A stretch of 64,000 nt of DNA from Siderastrea radians (lineage: Eukaryota; Cnidaria; Anthozoa; Scleractinia; Rhizangiidae), in NCBI GenBank assembly GCA_964017195.1, contig OZ024895.1:13260501-13324500 (forward strand). Direction: 5' to 3'. The notes under the pieces were generated by a model. The model did no database searches. It saw nothing but the letters and a program-made list of their open reading frames with translations, and was not told the origin of the DNA. Position numbers and translations under genes: made by a program. Shown here piece by piece: positions 1-10,329 of this stretch. Within the stretch, counting starts at the first letter, position 1, and each line of letters opens with the position of its first letter.

Positions 1-79
1 CGAATGAATAACAATACTGCGACCTGCTGTAGTTGACGTGCAAACATATATTTTTTTGTCCTTTTTTTTTTCATTCAAG

Positions 80-338
80 ACTCACCTACAGTAACAAACA
101 CAGCCAGGCCAAACATTACAGTCAAAGGAAATGATATGCTGAAACTATACTGCCATGCTGATGGTAATCCGCAGCCAGTCATTGCCTGGACATTACTGGA
201 CAACAATCAAACAATGGATGGTGAAGAGGAGCGGCTTACGTTACAAAGGGCACAGAAATCTGATTCAGGGATTTATGTGTGCACGGCGAGCAATTTTCTG
301 GGGAATGACTCCAAGACAATAGCTGTGGATGTCTAGTG
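80..338 (+). pseudogene. exon 1: Ig I-set domain
   Basis: The acceptor is a pyrimidine tract ending at AG 78-79, and the donor is GT at 339 (AGT|GTAAGT). The frame reads SPTVTNTARPNITV, then an Ig core with the first cysteine (LKLYCHADG), the core tryptophan (IAWTLL) and the DSGIYVCTAS motif with the second cysteine. This is a complete I-set fold in one exon. The in-frame TAG falls three codons after the last beta strand, one base before the phase-1 splice point. A single base change at that codon would have created it (inference). Confidence 0.75.
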
Positions 339-779
339 TAAGTATATTTATTATTCCACTGTTGTGTCATTTTACCGTACAAGGCACGAGAACGCGCAAA
401 ATTTGCCAGCCTGTTACAATATCGGTTTTACCGGTTTTTTGCTGAGAGAAGACGAAGCAAAACAAAATGTAGTGGAATAATGAACCTCTTATTCTGTGTT
501 TTTGGTCGATAATACACGCGGGCATTTTACGTACTTCTCACATTCCCCCCCCCCAGCGGGGCTTGGAAAATACTACACAACTCGTAAAATATCGGCGAAT
601 ATCAAAACAGGATGAATCTCTTCTATTGGGCTCCTCCTATAATCTGATTGCTGTTCATAGTTCTTGTTTACGTTTACTTTTTATTAATCGCAGCTCTTAG
701 AAAATGGGAATGAAAAAATGAAAACTGAATGCATACGCGGAAATAAAGCGCGTAAGGAAAGAAGGGACACTGCACGAAA

Positions 780-1066
780 ATTTGGCTTTGACCATCTTTG
801 ATTCGAATCAAAGGTGTAACAAAGTTGCACTTCTATCTTTGACAGGCGAATCAAAGGTGTTGGAGCACATTTGACATTATTTTTGACACAACTTTTGACG
901 CACATCAAAGATACCAGGCCTTTGACGCGAAACAAATGTCATCAAAGGTACCTTTGACGCACATTTGAAAGTAACTTTGCGATAGCTTTGACACAGGTCA
1001 AAGGTATACTACCTTTGACCGAAATCAAATACGGCCTTTGACTCGTATCAAAAGTTGTCAAAGGTT
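780..1066. repeat. cluster of CTTTGAY / RTCAAAG inverted motifs in an intron
   Basis: About fifteen copies of CTTTGAC, CTTTGAT or their complements lie within 290 bp. Several are back-to-back palindromes (for example ATCAAAGGTACCTTTGAC near 937-955). The words ATCAAAG and CTTTGAT match the known TCF/LEF core. A decayed palindromic MITE explains the pattern equally well. Confidence 0.5.
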
Positions 1067-1647
1067 TGTGTAAAGACGGTCTTTATCACCTGCGACATAT
1101 GTCAAACGTGAGAGGTAAAGGCGAATTTTCGTGCAGTGGGAACACCTCTTGTCCTCTCAAGTTCCCAAGCGTTTTATTTCACCGTTCCTTAATATCCCTG
1201 AAACAATTTAAGTTAAAGGTAGGTAAATTCGCACACGATCCAACGAGGCCCATACAGCTGGAGCTTTTCATGGTTACTGTAGGATGAATCAACTAAAGGT
1301 ATAGATACCCCCCTCGGATGGGATGCTAGTGACACTAGTGTTACCTCCAGCAGTATGTCGCCGGTACCCATTTATAGGGTGATGAAGAGAGACAATGTGG
1401 TGTTAAGACGATTTCCGCTGAACGTTCAAGCAATAACTGCAAAAATAAAGTTACCAAGAAAATACTCATGGCATAGTAACATTTTGAACTGAAAAAGAAC
1501 AAATTATCAATGCTTATAAGCTCCCAAAGATTAAACAAACAGGATTTCTCGAATTTTTTTCTTAGGATTCCAACGTGAATTTCAACACACTGATTTTATG
1601 AAAATATGCAAGTCAGTAACAATTCCATCCGATATCTTATCTTTCAG

Positions 1648-1914
1648 ATAGGCCATCGAATACGTGACTGCTGTCATCTGAAAAATCCAAGAAAATGAAA
1701 ATCGATTCTCCAGTTGCAATAACATACGCAACAGACTCTAACTCACCTCCTCACATTTACACCTTTTATAAAGACGGGATCATGATCCAGAAGGGAAAGT
1801 CAGCGTCTTTTAACATACCACAATTGAGCTATCGCGACCAAGGCTGTTATACCTGTGTTCCAAAGAATGGTGCTAGTACAGGGCTGAGTGCTGCGTTTAA
1901 TCTCACAATAGAAG
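1648..1914 (+). pseudogene. exon 2: second Ig domain, degenerate
   Basis: The acceptor is TTTCAG at 1641-1647 and the donor is GAAG|GTAAGT at 1915. Joined in phase 1 to exon 1 it reads YRPSNT, then a TGA at 1665-1667. The rest is an Ig domain (SPVAITYATDSN, then YRDQGCYTCVPKN). The first Ig cysteine, expected where ITYAT is found, is a tyrosine, so the canonical disulfide cannot form. The stop codon and lost cysteine together argue for decay rather than a specialised domain. Confidence 0.7.
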
Positions 1915-2216
1915 GTAAGTTGGAACGCTAATGCGGCATTATAATGTCGATTCCGGGTTGGTGTAGGCGCTCTGATTGGCTAAACATGTTTTATAAGACA
2001 ATATAAACACAGAAAGGGCATATTCATATTCTTTTGAGAGTCGGAGTTGGACGTCTTCAACCTTTCATTTTCCTTTTCACTGAGTTGTTCCATTGGTGCT
2101 TCTTCATTAAAAAATAATCATTTTCTTTTCCAATATGCAGACCCTCTGTACGTTTGTCTTCATCGTCAAAAATGTCTTGTTTTTCTTTCCTTCCCTTTTT
2201 CTTTCTTTTGTTACGG

Positions 2217-2509
2217 TAAAACCCGAACGCCCCATAATTACAAAATTGGAATCCGGAAGTTCGTTCATCCACGTGACTTGGAAACCTCCTAAAAATACCT
2301 GTGGAATCCCTGTGACTGGCTACTTTGTTCAAGCAATTGACGTGACCAACCCAAACAATGTGCTCAACTGCTCCGACATAATCACTAGTATATTTCGTTG
2401 CACCATATATGGAGTACCACCCAACACGACGTATGTAGTCCACGTGCTTGTCGTAGGTAGTACAGGATACGGTTTTTGACGCAAGAAAAGCTTACAACAA
2501 AATACGAAG
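2217..2509 (+). pseudogene. exon 3: fibronectin type III domain, frameshifted
   Basis: The frame reads KPERPIITKLESGSSFIHVTWKPP, with the FN3 tryptophan, then GIPVTGYFVQA and VPPNTTYVVHVLVVGSTGYG, which are the classic C', F and G strands. After the TGYGF motif the frame hits TGA (2477-2479). The adjacent frame continues LTQEKLTTKYE up to a good donor (GAAG|GTAAGT, 2510), so a one-base indel lies in the T5 run at 2473-2477. The position expected for the acceptor AG is GG. The phase-1 start (G from exon 2 plus TA) is preserved. Confidence 0.75.
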
Positions 2510-2514
2510 GTAAG

Positions 2515-2810
2515 TTATTTACTTCTATGAACCGTCGGCTTCACCCTGGGCTTGTCACCTTGTCGTGGTGGGTAAGCTTGCGCGTCTCAATGATCCCAAG
2601 AGCTATGCCGGCTGGGGCTCTAGGCCCTGGTAGGATCAATCATGCCGGATTGGTCAAAGGGGAGGGAGGACAGCCCCTGGGCCCCCAGGCTGGAGGTTAG
2701 GCGTGGGGCTAATCACCCCACCCTGTACAAAACTCAGTGATTACAGAAACCCCTTAAAGGGGTCTTATGCGCCACATGGCGTCAAGAGGCCTAAGTATAT
2801 AAGTAAGTAT
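2515..2810 (+). repeat. GC-rich dispersed repeat, retroelement-like
   Basis: This block is far richer in GC than its surroundings (CCTGGGCTTGTCACC, TTGTCGTGGTGGG, GGGGCTAATCACCCC) and ends in a short AAGTA-type repeated tail (AAGTATATAAGTAAGTATG). A sharp composition change and a simple-repeat tail fit a SINE or a truncated non-LTR element. I cannot name the family. Confidence 0.4.
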
Positions 2811-3200
2811 GAACCTTCGGACGTGCAATCAAACTCATAGCCCTCATGGTGGTACAAGGAGGAGTGGATGGGCGGGGGGGAGGGGTGAGTTGATGGATCA
2901 TCCTGGAAGTTTTGGTGTGTTACAGTCTTTTAAAAAGATTATACTCTTGGTAGATAGCCTGTGATCTGCCCAACAAGGTAAAAACAATATTATCAGTTGT
3001 GGCGCTGCTGGAGGGGGGCTGTGACGTCATCCAAAATGCACAACACGTGGCAAAAGCCGTGAAGGAGAGGGATGATTGTTTTAGTCGCACATAGTCTGTT
3101 ATCACAGATTACATTTGTGATCATATTTTGGTCAGTTCAAGGTTATTCAAACAACAGAAAAACTGAGAATCACAAAGGGGCAAAAAAAGAATTTCTACAG

Positions 3201-3296
3201 TGATGCTGGTCAGTTTGCTTGCAGGTGTTGCAGGAGCTATTTTCCTCATAGTTGTTACTGCTGTACTGGTGAAACGTTGTCGTTCTACTGGAAAGG
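3201..3296 (+). pseudogene. exon 4: transmembrane helix
   Basis: The acceptor is TTTCTACAG (3192-3200) and the donor AAAGG|GTGAGT (3297). Completed in phase 1 by the G of exon 3, it reads VMLVSLLAGVAGAIFLIVVT then AVLVKRCRSTGK, a hydrophobic stretch of about 23 residues followed by a basic stop-transfer patch. This exon itself has no lesion. It fixes the topology as type I, with the Ig/FN3 domains outside. Confidence 0.75.
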
Positions 3297-3828
3297 GTGA
3301 GTACTCACCTGAAAAGCGAATTGAATTTATTACATTCTTAATCTTCGTCATTTAATTTCTACCTTTCTGACTGGTTCACCGTACACAGGTTATCAACGAA
3401 GAAACCTACTTTTTTGCTTGTATAGAAATTGAATGTCATGCCAAGTGCCATGGCGTTGAAAAGTTTTTGCTGGGAAGCAAAGGTTCTGTCCAAAATGGTG
3501 GCCAAAAAAAAAGCAACGATTGCCGAAGTTGATAATTTAATAAAACAACTATACCAGTCACGCTTGTTGGATTTGAGTTAATTATAACCAGTTCGGCGCT
3601 GCGCATCTCGATGATTATTCATCACATCATATCTAACTCGAGCTCTCGGAATAGTTGTTTTAAAATCTGAGCCTGGTTTAAAACAAGAGAAATTAATTCA
3701 CTTTGGACTTTTACTTCTAGGTTAGAGTTAGTCTTCTCCTAGAAACTGAACTTGAAGTACGTTTTGGTCTAGAATAACTGGCAGCGGTTTAAGTGTCCAT
3801 GTAGCACTCAAGGCCAAACAAAACAATA
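3297..3828. other. no gene seen; start of segmental duplication near 3765
   Basis: This is AT-rich sequence after the transmembrane exon. No exon with both splice sites and an open frame was found. From about 3765 it aligns with 52835 onward (GGTTTAAGTG, then GCCAAAC in both), marking the left edge of the large direct duplication. Confidence 0.4.
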
Positions 3829-5123
3829 CAGTCAAAGCTCTCCTTAATTGCGACCACTCTCGTAAGCGACCAGCTCTAGTCATGAGCTATAGGAAACATA
3901 GATTTTGAGTTCTCAACGAACGTTTTTCAAGCAAACAGCGATGAAATATGTGGACGATTCAATAAAACTATCATCTTACCGTCAGTTTTGCTGCATCATC
4001 TTCTGCAAATATCCCTGTTTCTCCCCAATTCTTCGGTGAGTTCGATATGCTTACTTTTCCCGCCGCCATTTTGAAAAACCACTCATTCCCAGTTCTACGC
4101 AGCCAACTGGAAAACCTCCTAAAGTCTAGGTAGGAAGCGCTTGGGGCGTTGCTAGGATATTTGTGCCTTTGGCCAATCGTAGGCCCGAAAAGGCAATCGC
4201 TATTGTTTTTCAAATTCTGGTAAGAGCAAAAACCTCTTTCCAGTTCCCCGACAGAACCTAATTTGAATTGTAACTTTCAATCCGTTGCATGACGACTTTC
4301 CATATATGGAAGTCCGTCATACAATGTTCTTGCGAGCTCGTAACCACAACCTCGAAACGATGGCCTACCCAGTGGCTTTAGAGCGGCTTTAGCTGCGTAT
4401 AACTGGCAATGCGCAGAACTGAGAATGTCATGAGTGGTTTTTCAAAATGGCGGGCGATAAAAGTAAGCATATCCAGCTCACCGAAGAATCGAGGAGAAAC
4501 AGGGATATTTGCAGACGATAAAGCAGAAATCAAAGACACGGGATACCAGAAATGACGGTAAGGTGTTAGTTGTATTGAATAGTCGACACATTTCATCACT
4601 GTTTGCTTGAAACAACGTTCGGTGAGAACGCGTTTCCTATAGCTCATGCTCTAATTACGACCAGCATTGTGAAACCCCGTTTAAATCGTCACTTAAACTC
4701 TGTAATGAAAAGCTCTCATAGGGGACAGGGCCCGTAAGCGACTGCGACCAATTTGTGAATTACCGACGGGATGTTTCCTTTGTTTTTAAGTTCTCGTGAG
4801 CGACCACTCGGTCGGTAAAGTGACTTTAATAAAAACACTCAGTTCTTGATCTACATAACACAAGTGCTAATGGTTCTTTGACTTGTACATACTTAATCCT
4901 CTACTGTGACAGGCGATAAAAACTATTCAATATTATTACTACAAAACTATTAGTAACCATCTACATTTGCCAACCTTTATGCTAAAAGCTCTTGTAAGCG
5001 ACCACTCTCTATTGTCTCATTACGTGGTCGCTTACGAGAGCCCATTCTTACAAGCGACCAGCTCTAGTTGCGACCACTTTTCTGAACCAGTCCCGAGGTG
5101 GTTGCTTACAAGAACTTTGACTG
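3829..5123. mobile_element. non-autonomous Tc1/mariner-like element with TA duplication
   Basis: The left end is TA|CAGTCAAAGCTCTC and the right end is CTTTGACTG|TA, so the terminal inverted repeat CAGTCAAAG is bounded by TA on both sides (3827-3828 and 5124-5125). The paralogous segment at 52890-52920 runs through this point without the element, which serves as an empty site. Subterminal copies of GTAAGCGACCA and GCGACCACT occur near both ends. Two internal arms, 3882-4110 and about 4395-4647, are inverted copies of each other (both carry ATATCCCTGTTTCTCC and the word AAAATGGCGG). No transposase frame is present. Confidence 0.65.
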
Positions 5124-6017
5124 TATTCGAAACTTTATCGTATTCTGACTTGCTGACATAAAGAGTATAGATTATAGGTGTAAGGCGTAAAAAATTAGTC
5201 TAACAGATTTCGGGTATAGCGGATCGTGCGTTACGGCCACCCCGTTAACATGGTAGCCTCATTTTAACAACCACTTCACTATTGGCCCAAATGATCAGTC
5301 GTTTTCTTGCATCAAACCCCCTCTGTTTAACCTTTAACTCCCAAGAATGTCCAAAACCCACAGTCAAGGAAATACCAAATTTCAGTTTGCAAAATACTGA
5401 AAAACTAATAGTACATAGTGAAAGGACTACTGAAGAGGTTTCATTTGATTGGTGAGACCATAGGATCTCTTTCACAGACTCAAACGTTAAAGCTACATTT
5501 ATACCGAGGCATGTGCAATTTATACCCAAAGCAAACTCCGCCCTTTGTACCTGACAGGCCCAACGGATTATCACGTGATCATCATGCCACGATATAAATA
5601 CCATTCTGACAGGTCATAATGTTTGCTTTTAAAAGTTTCCCTAATTGACTCCAGGAGTGAAAGGGTTAATCCGACCACCTCGATTATTCAGCCAGTGGCC
5701 AAGGAAGTTGAAGTCCAAGTAACCATTTTCATTGTAAATTCAACCCTCAATATGGCCACTTCACATGTACGGACACATCTAAACGAAAACACAGTTCCCG
5801 TATTTCATATTGTGCACCGTAAAAGTAGAAATTAAGGGCAGTTTTCCTCTCTTTATATCCTCGTTTTGTGTCACATTTTTCTTGGAACATGCTAGCGCCT
5901 TTCCTCTTTCGTAGTGTCATCATTCTTTTCTTCTACGATGGATAACTAGAAAAAACTCTCTGAATACGGCTACCTTGCTAATACGACCATAATTTCGCTC
6001 CTGTCATGGATCAGATT

Positions 6018-6427
6018 AAGGACCGTGCCTCCTTTTGTTGCTGCACACACCTTCTGCGCATCTCGGGGGGTATGAGAAACTTGGGGTCCTTAAGGACGGT
6101 GCTTGCGGCAAAGGTGTTTTTGCTCGCTTTCTGACTATAGGGGAAAAGCAGCTCTAAGCAATGGCTATTGGAATCCAAAAAGAAAATTTGGGGTGACTAC
6201 GCAAGTTTTTTTTTAAGATATGAATGAAGTTAAATTTGGAAAGAAAATGCCCAAACTGTTTTGTATTACATAGCTTTAATTTTATGGTTGCTTAATTATC
6301 ACTGTAAAATAAGTGGTTACCCACATTTTTCTTTTTGGATTCCAATAACCCTTGTTAAGGTCTGCTTTTTCCTCATCAGTTATGACCTGTGCAAAATGAT
6401 ATCTTTGTATTAGAAGGCACCGTCCTT
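6018..6427. mobile_element. palindromic MITE, termini AAGGACGGTGCC
   Basis: The element begins AAGGACCGTGCC and ends GCACCGTCCTT. Internal arms are inverted too (CCAAAAAGAAAATTTGGGG against CATTTTTCTTTTTGGATTCC). An orthologous copy lies at 53644-54055, so the insertion predates the segment duplication. A third, independent copy is at 58445-58849. No coding capacity. Confidence 0.6.
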
Positions 6428-7675
6428 GAGGGGTCCGAATAAAGGGTATTTAAGAATACTGGTCTACAATATGTACGTATACTAATTGAATTCCTTACCA
6501 CCACAGGAACAATTTTACTGATCAATTATATTTCTAGGACAATAACAATTTCCTTGGTCTTATCTGTTTTTATAGGATCTATCACAACGGACACTGAATG
6601 GCTTTGCGTGATTGAAACTTGCAGGATCTCAGCTGCCTGCTTAAAAAAACCCTAGGACTGAGAGAAAACAATAAAACATGAAAGCAAACTTGAGCTGGAA
6701 TGATTTTATTAGCGTATAATCCATAATTTCTTGGCCTTTTAATTGTAGTCTACATGTACATAAGGAGCCAAGCTATGTATTGTGCTGTACGAGGTATAGT
6801 GTATATTAGTATGTACCAAACCAGTGGATAGTGATTTTTACACGCTCTGATTGGCTACTCAAACTCGGGATAGCATCGGCTATTTACCTCCCGGCATTTT
6901 CCGATATTTCGCGAGCGAGTTTTCCCTTATTTCTCAGAAAAATAGGAACCATTTGGTGCTGGCTATCCACCGGTTTGGTATATAATAAAACAATTATTCA
7001 CCTCGGGAAATATCCACCACTATTCACTTCCACTGCGGTGAATAATTATTAAGTGCAGTTCTAAAGTTTGGGTATGTAGAGGAAATGATTATTCAGATGA
7101 AAGTTATTTAAACAAAACCTCCCGTGATATTGGTTATTAAACTTCCAAGGTAAAGGTCCAGCCTTTAAGGTTGGAGACCTTAAAGTCGTCTTTTAATACT
7201 TTAAAGTCTGTTGTCTCTATAGCATACTGTTTGTCATTCAAAATGTAAATTAAACTCAAATTACAGCTACCGTCTGAGTGATACTTGCCTACGCTTTTAT
7301 TACTTTTTTTTAGATGACCACAAAGACATTGCATGTGGTCTCCTAGAATATTGAAATGACGTCAGAATAGATGGGTGAGCAGGTGATCAACAATATCATA
7401 TCCGCCCTGAGAAAAGGGACATCACGTTTTGACTTGTAGATTTTTTTGAGATTGAATCAATAACAGTTTTTCCGCACATTTGAAATAGGTCGACGTCGAT
7501 GTTTTGAAAGTAATATTTTTGTTTGAACGGTTTGTTTGCGACTGTTTATCAGACGAAACGAATATTACCACCAATAATTTTGCATCTGATTTACATAATG
7601 AGGCACATAAAGAATGTTTTCCTGTTATTTTTGTGTGTTAGGTTTTTGTTTTGATGACAGGAAATATAAAGCCTC

Positions 7676-7693
7676 GGGGGGGGGGGGGGGGGG
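7676..7693 (+). repeat. G18 homopolymer
   Basis: Eighteen consecutive G. The same place in copy B (near 55728) reads GGCGGGGG, so the run expanded in copy A, or it reflects a sequencing/assembly difficulty. Such a run can form a G-quadruplex. Confidence 0.9.
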
Positions 7694-8827
7694 TAAAGGG
7701 GCTACATGGCTACTATGGCTACATGCCTTCAATGTCTGACTAAGCTGATGTCCCATTTTTAGGTATGACGAGGTAAGGAAGCACGTCCGGGGTGTATTAA
7801 ATTTCCTGAAATATCGGACGTTAACTTTCGAGTTCCTCTTTTCTTCGCTTCTATGGTTTATGAACATGCATGTCTTTGGCTTCTTCAAAAATTAGTAAAC
7901 GACTTTAATTTGAAGTTTCCCACTGTTGAAAGGTTTCTTTTCATTTACTTTTTAAACTGAAAACATACTGAAAAATATCGTTCGTAATCCGTCTCAACCT
8001 TGTTGAATTTCAACTATGGTCCTTGTTTTTGTTCTTTTTGGCGTTTTCCCACTTTCGTTAATTGATTATTTTATTGAACATTTGTTTTACTTGAAGGAAA
8101 TACGTAAATTGAGCGCAACAGCGAACTCTTCGTTTATATACATTGCAGGTATAATAGCCTATGTTTCATCGCTCCATCGTTTGCAATAATTGAAAACAGC
8201 CGAAAGCCTCGGGCAATATTTCAAAGTACACAGAATAAGCATGTGTCGTTGGCTACTTTAACCTTAAAGAGACCAATTATGTTTTTGGTATAATTTTCAC
8301 CCAGTTGGTGCGAGACGATTCTCATTGTTACCCACAGCTGTGTATAGCATGAATAAAGCTTAGTAAAAAACTTGTTGCAGACAAAGGACCTCCTGAACGA
8401 ACATGTATTATTATAATAGGAGCTCAAGGACCAGGTAAATATTCACCTTTCCTCAGTAGAACCATTGTCAGTGGTGACTGACATACAATACTGCACTGGG
8501 AAAAATTCCGTTCAGGTTTCCTTGCTAAACAGAGATGAAGTGCGTTTCAGTTTTGACGCGTATACTGTATTGGTGGAACTGTTGGCGACATCGATTTTTC
8601 GAGGTTTCCGCCTTTTTTTTTTAAATATAAAAATGCGAACAAAAGGAAAAGGGTTTTAGAACATTGTTTAAACTGGGGGGCAAAATTGTACCCTGGAGAA
8701 TTTTCTCTTTTTGTGTGTGATATGGTTGCATCAAGTGAGAAAAAACATAGAAAGAACTAGGTTTTTTTTTTAAAGAAAACTAATTTATTTTAATAAAACC
8801 TACCATTTTATTATTTTGTCTTCATAT

Positions 8828-9288
8828 ACCGTATTTACTCGAATAAGCACCGCCCTCGAATAAGCGCCACATTAGGTACAGTAAAATTAATTAGCGCCGC
8901 CCCCGAATAAGCGCCGCGGTCCCGATGCGGGCTTATTCGAGGAATTCATTATAACTAAAAAAAAAAAACACTACAAATCAACTCTAAAACAGCATTGGAA
9001 ATTTCTTTTCATCAAAAGCGATGTTCTTCAGTTCAAAGTGATTATACCAGAATTCTTGCAAGACACAGTTCTGTTGTGAAGGCCGTGAACTTTGCCGGCA
9101 CACCAAGCCTAACTTCTCTCTTCCTTTTTTGCAGTTATTGGTGCAAGTAGTCTGTTTTCAGCGTTCTTTTTTCTTAGTTGTGTCAATTTTTGAATAAGCA
9201 CCGGCGCCCTCGAATCTCGAATAAGCGCCGCATTTGAGGCGCAAAAAAATTTAATAAGCGCTGCGGCGCTTATTCGAGTAAATACGGT
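8828..9288. mobile_element. MITE with CCGTATTTACTCGAATAAG termini
   Basis: The left end is TA|CCGTATTTACTCGAATAAG and the right end is the complement, CGAGTAAATACGG|TA, consistent with a TA target duplication. Subterminal words CGAATAAGCGCC are repeated several times near each end. The right part survives in copy B at 56303-56387; the left part was deleted there. It is related to, but distinct from, the CCGTATTTTCTCGATTAA family at 12511 and 51180. Confidence 0.7.
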
Positions 9289-9402
9289 AAATGGAAAGGA
9301 CGTCAAAATCCTCAAAAGTGACTAAAACATCTTGCCCTCCGTGTAAACTTCTACTAAGATTCTCTTGGGACTTTCTTTATATCTGACGCTGATCTGCGAA
9401 TC

Positions 9403-10329
9403 CTACTTATTTGCCGTTTTTGCAGTTTTTTTTCGCTCGCGTCGTAAAGGAAATACTCTATTTCTGTTTAAACACTGAATGTTTAGAATCCTTTTCAGAG
9501 CCTCTCGAAATCCTTTGTTCCGATAAAAGTATATTATGGGATTAATGGCAGAATTTGCAAAACTGGCAGTAACACAAGCAATGTAATCAACACCATAGTT
9601 TTTGTTCGGGTTTTTAGCAATGTGACAACCAAAAGGTACCCAAAATATCGTAAAAAATCCTATGACAAGTGCAACTGTTTTAGCCAGTCGTTTGTCCTTT
9701 TCTCTGTTAGCCACTTGGTGATGTTGAAGCTCTCTTTGCCTGAGGGAGTTCTGATTCTTAACAGTCATGAATATTGCAGAATAGGATATAATTACAACTG
9801 TATATAAGACAACGATCCCACTCAAGATAAAATATATGTACACAAGTTTGTCCTCCGTAAATGCGTCCAACACAGGCACAATGAAGGCTGAAAACCAATA
9901 AAAGATTAGTACAAACTTCAGACGTGTTGGAGTGACGATGGCTTTGTGTGTCATGGGTTTTAAGATGACGCAGCATCGATCAAGACTCATCGTAGCTAAA
10001 GTTAAAATGGACATCGCACAGGATAGGTTTCCAATAAATCGGGCAGCATGTTCCGCTCTGACGTAACATGTTCCGCCAAGCTTACCCACAAAAATGGATA
10101 TAGCCAATGGTTGAGTTACTATAGTCACCATAAGGTCTGCAAGGGCTAAATTCACGATACAGAAGTTAGATATGACTCTTAAACTTGGTGTGAGGAGTAT
10201 GGTTACGCACACAAAGATATTGCCAAAACTTCCGATCAAGCTTATCAAAGTGTTTACAGCTATAAAAAGACCTCCATCGAGACAAGATAAAGTGCACCGT
10301 TCTGAATCCACTTTGATGTCAGAAAACAT
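9403..10329 (-). CDS. rhodopsin-family (class A) GPCR, intronless, copy A
   Basis: A seven-transmembrane receptor of 308 residues in a single exon, starting at ATG. Landmarks are GN in TM1 (G36-N37), LALAD in TM2 (D65), TM3 cysteine C88, DRC in place of DRY (D117-R118-C119), FTIFWVP in TM6 (W230, P232), NPIIY in TM7 (263-267) and amphipathic helix 8 (FREALKRIL). The loop between TM4 and TM5 is very short (about DAFTEDK, 155-161) and has no cysteine, so the usual TM3 to loop-2 disulfide is missing. That short loop recalls the melanocortin/cannabinoid-type branch, but the ligand is unknown. It probably signals at the plasma membrane through G proteins. The closest relative in the window is the tandem paralog at 56520-57428, on the same strand. 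The basic tail ends KKTAKTANK. Confidence 0.95.
   Translation of the reverse strand: MFSDIKVDSERCTLSCLDGGLFIAVNTLISLIGSFGNIFVCVTILLTPSLRVISNFCIVNLALADLMVTIVTQPLAISIFVGKLGGTCYVRAEHAARFIGNLSCAMSILTLATMSLDRCCVILKPMTHKAIVTPTRLKFVLIFYWFSAFIVPVLDAFTEDKLVYIYFILSGIVVLYTVVIISYSAIFMTVKNQNSLRQRELQHHQVANREKDKRLAKTVALVIGFFTIFWVPFGCHIAKNPNKNYGVDYIACVTASFANSAINPIIYFYRNKGFREALKRILNIQCLNRNRVFPLRRERKKTAKTANK

Larger units (their letters stand above)
80..3296 (+). pseudogene. decayed Ig/FN3 single-pass receptor gene (partial)
   Basis: Four exons can be read in order: Ig, Ig, FN3 and a transmembrane helix. All join in phase 1, which is typical of extracellular-domain exons. The intact ancestor would have been a cell-surface adhesion or signalling receptor; no cytoplasmic exon is visible downstream, so a kinase or other tail cannot be claimed. 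Lesions seen directly are TAG at 334-336 just before the first donor, TGA at 1665-1667 near the start of exon 2, a one-base frameshift in the T run near 2473-2477, and GG instead of AG at the expected exon 3 acceptor (2215-2216). Introns 339-1647, 1915-2216 and 2510-3200 hold a CTTTGAY-motif cluster, nothing recognisable, and a GC-rich dispersed repeat respectively. The 5' end lies outside the window. A sequencing-error explanation for all lesions together is unlikely. Confidence 0.7.
5124..9402. other. duplicated non-coding flank 3' of GPCR copy A
   Basis: This stretch lies downstream of the minus-strand GPCR. It contains the two MITEs listed separately and a G18 run. Other open frames here are short, lack similarity to any protein I recognise and are not conserved in copy B. 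Relative to copy B it retains about 300 bp (7800-8120) and about 620 bp (8493-9125) that B has lost. Confidence 0.6.

Noticed and set aside
2926..3104. Possible exon reading CDLPNKVKTILSVVALLEGG
   Set aside because: Open for about 45 codons, but there is no acceptor in the right phase and the frame ends in TAG before any donor; exon 3 to exon 4 phase already matches without it.
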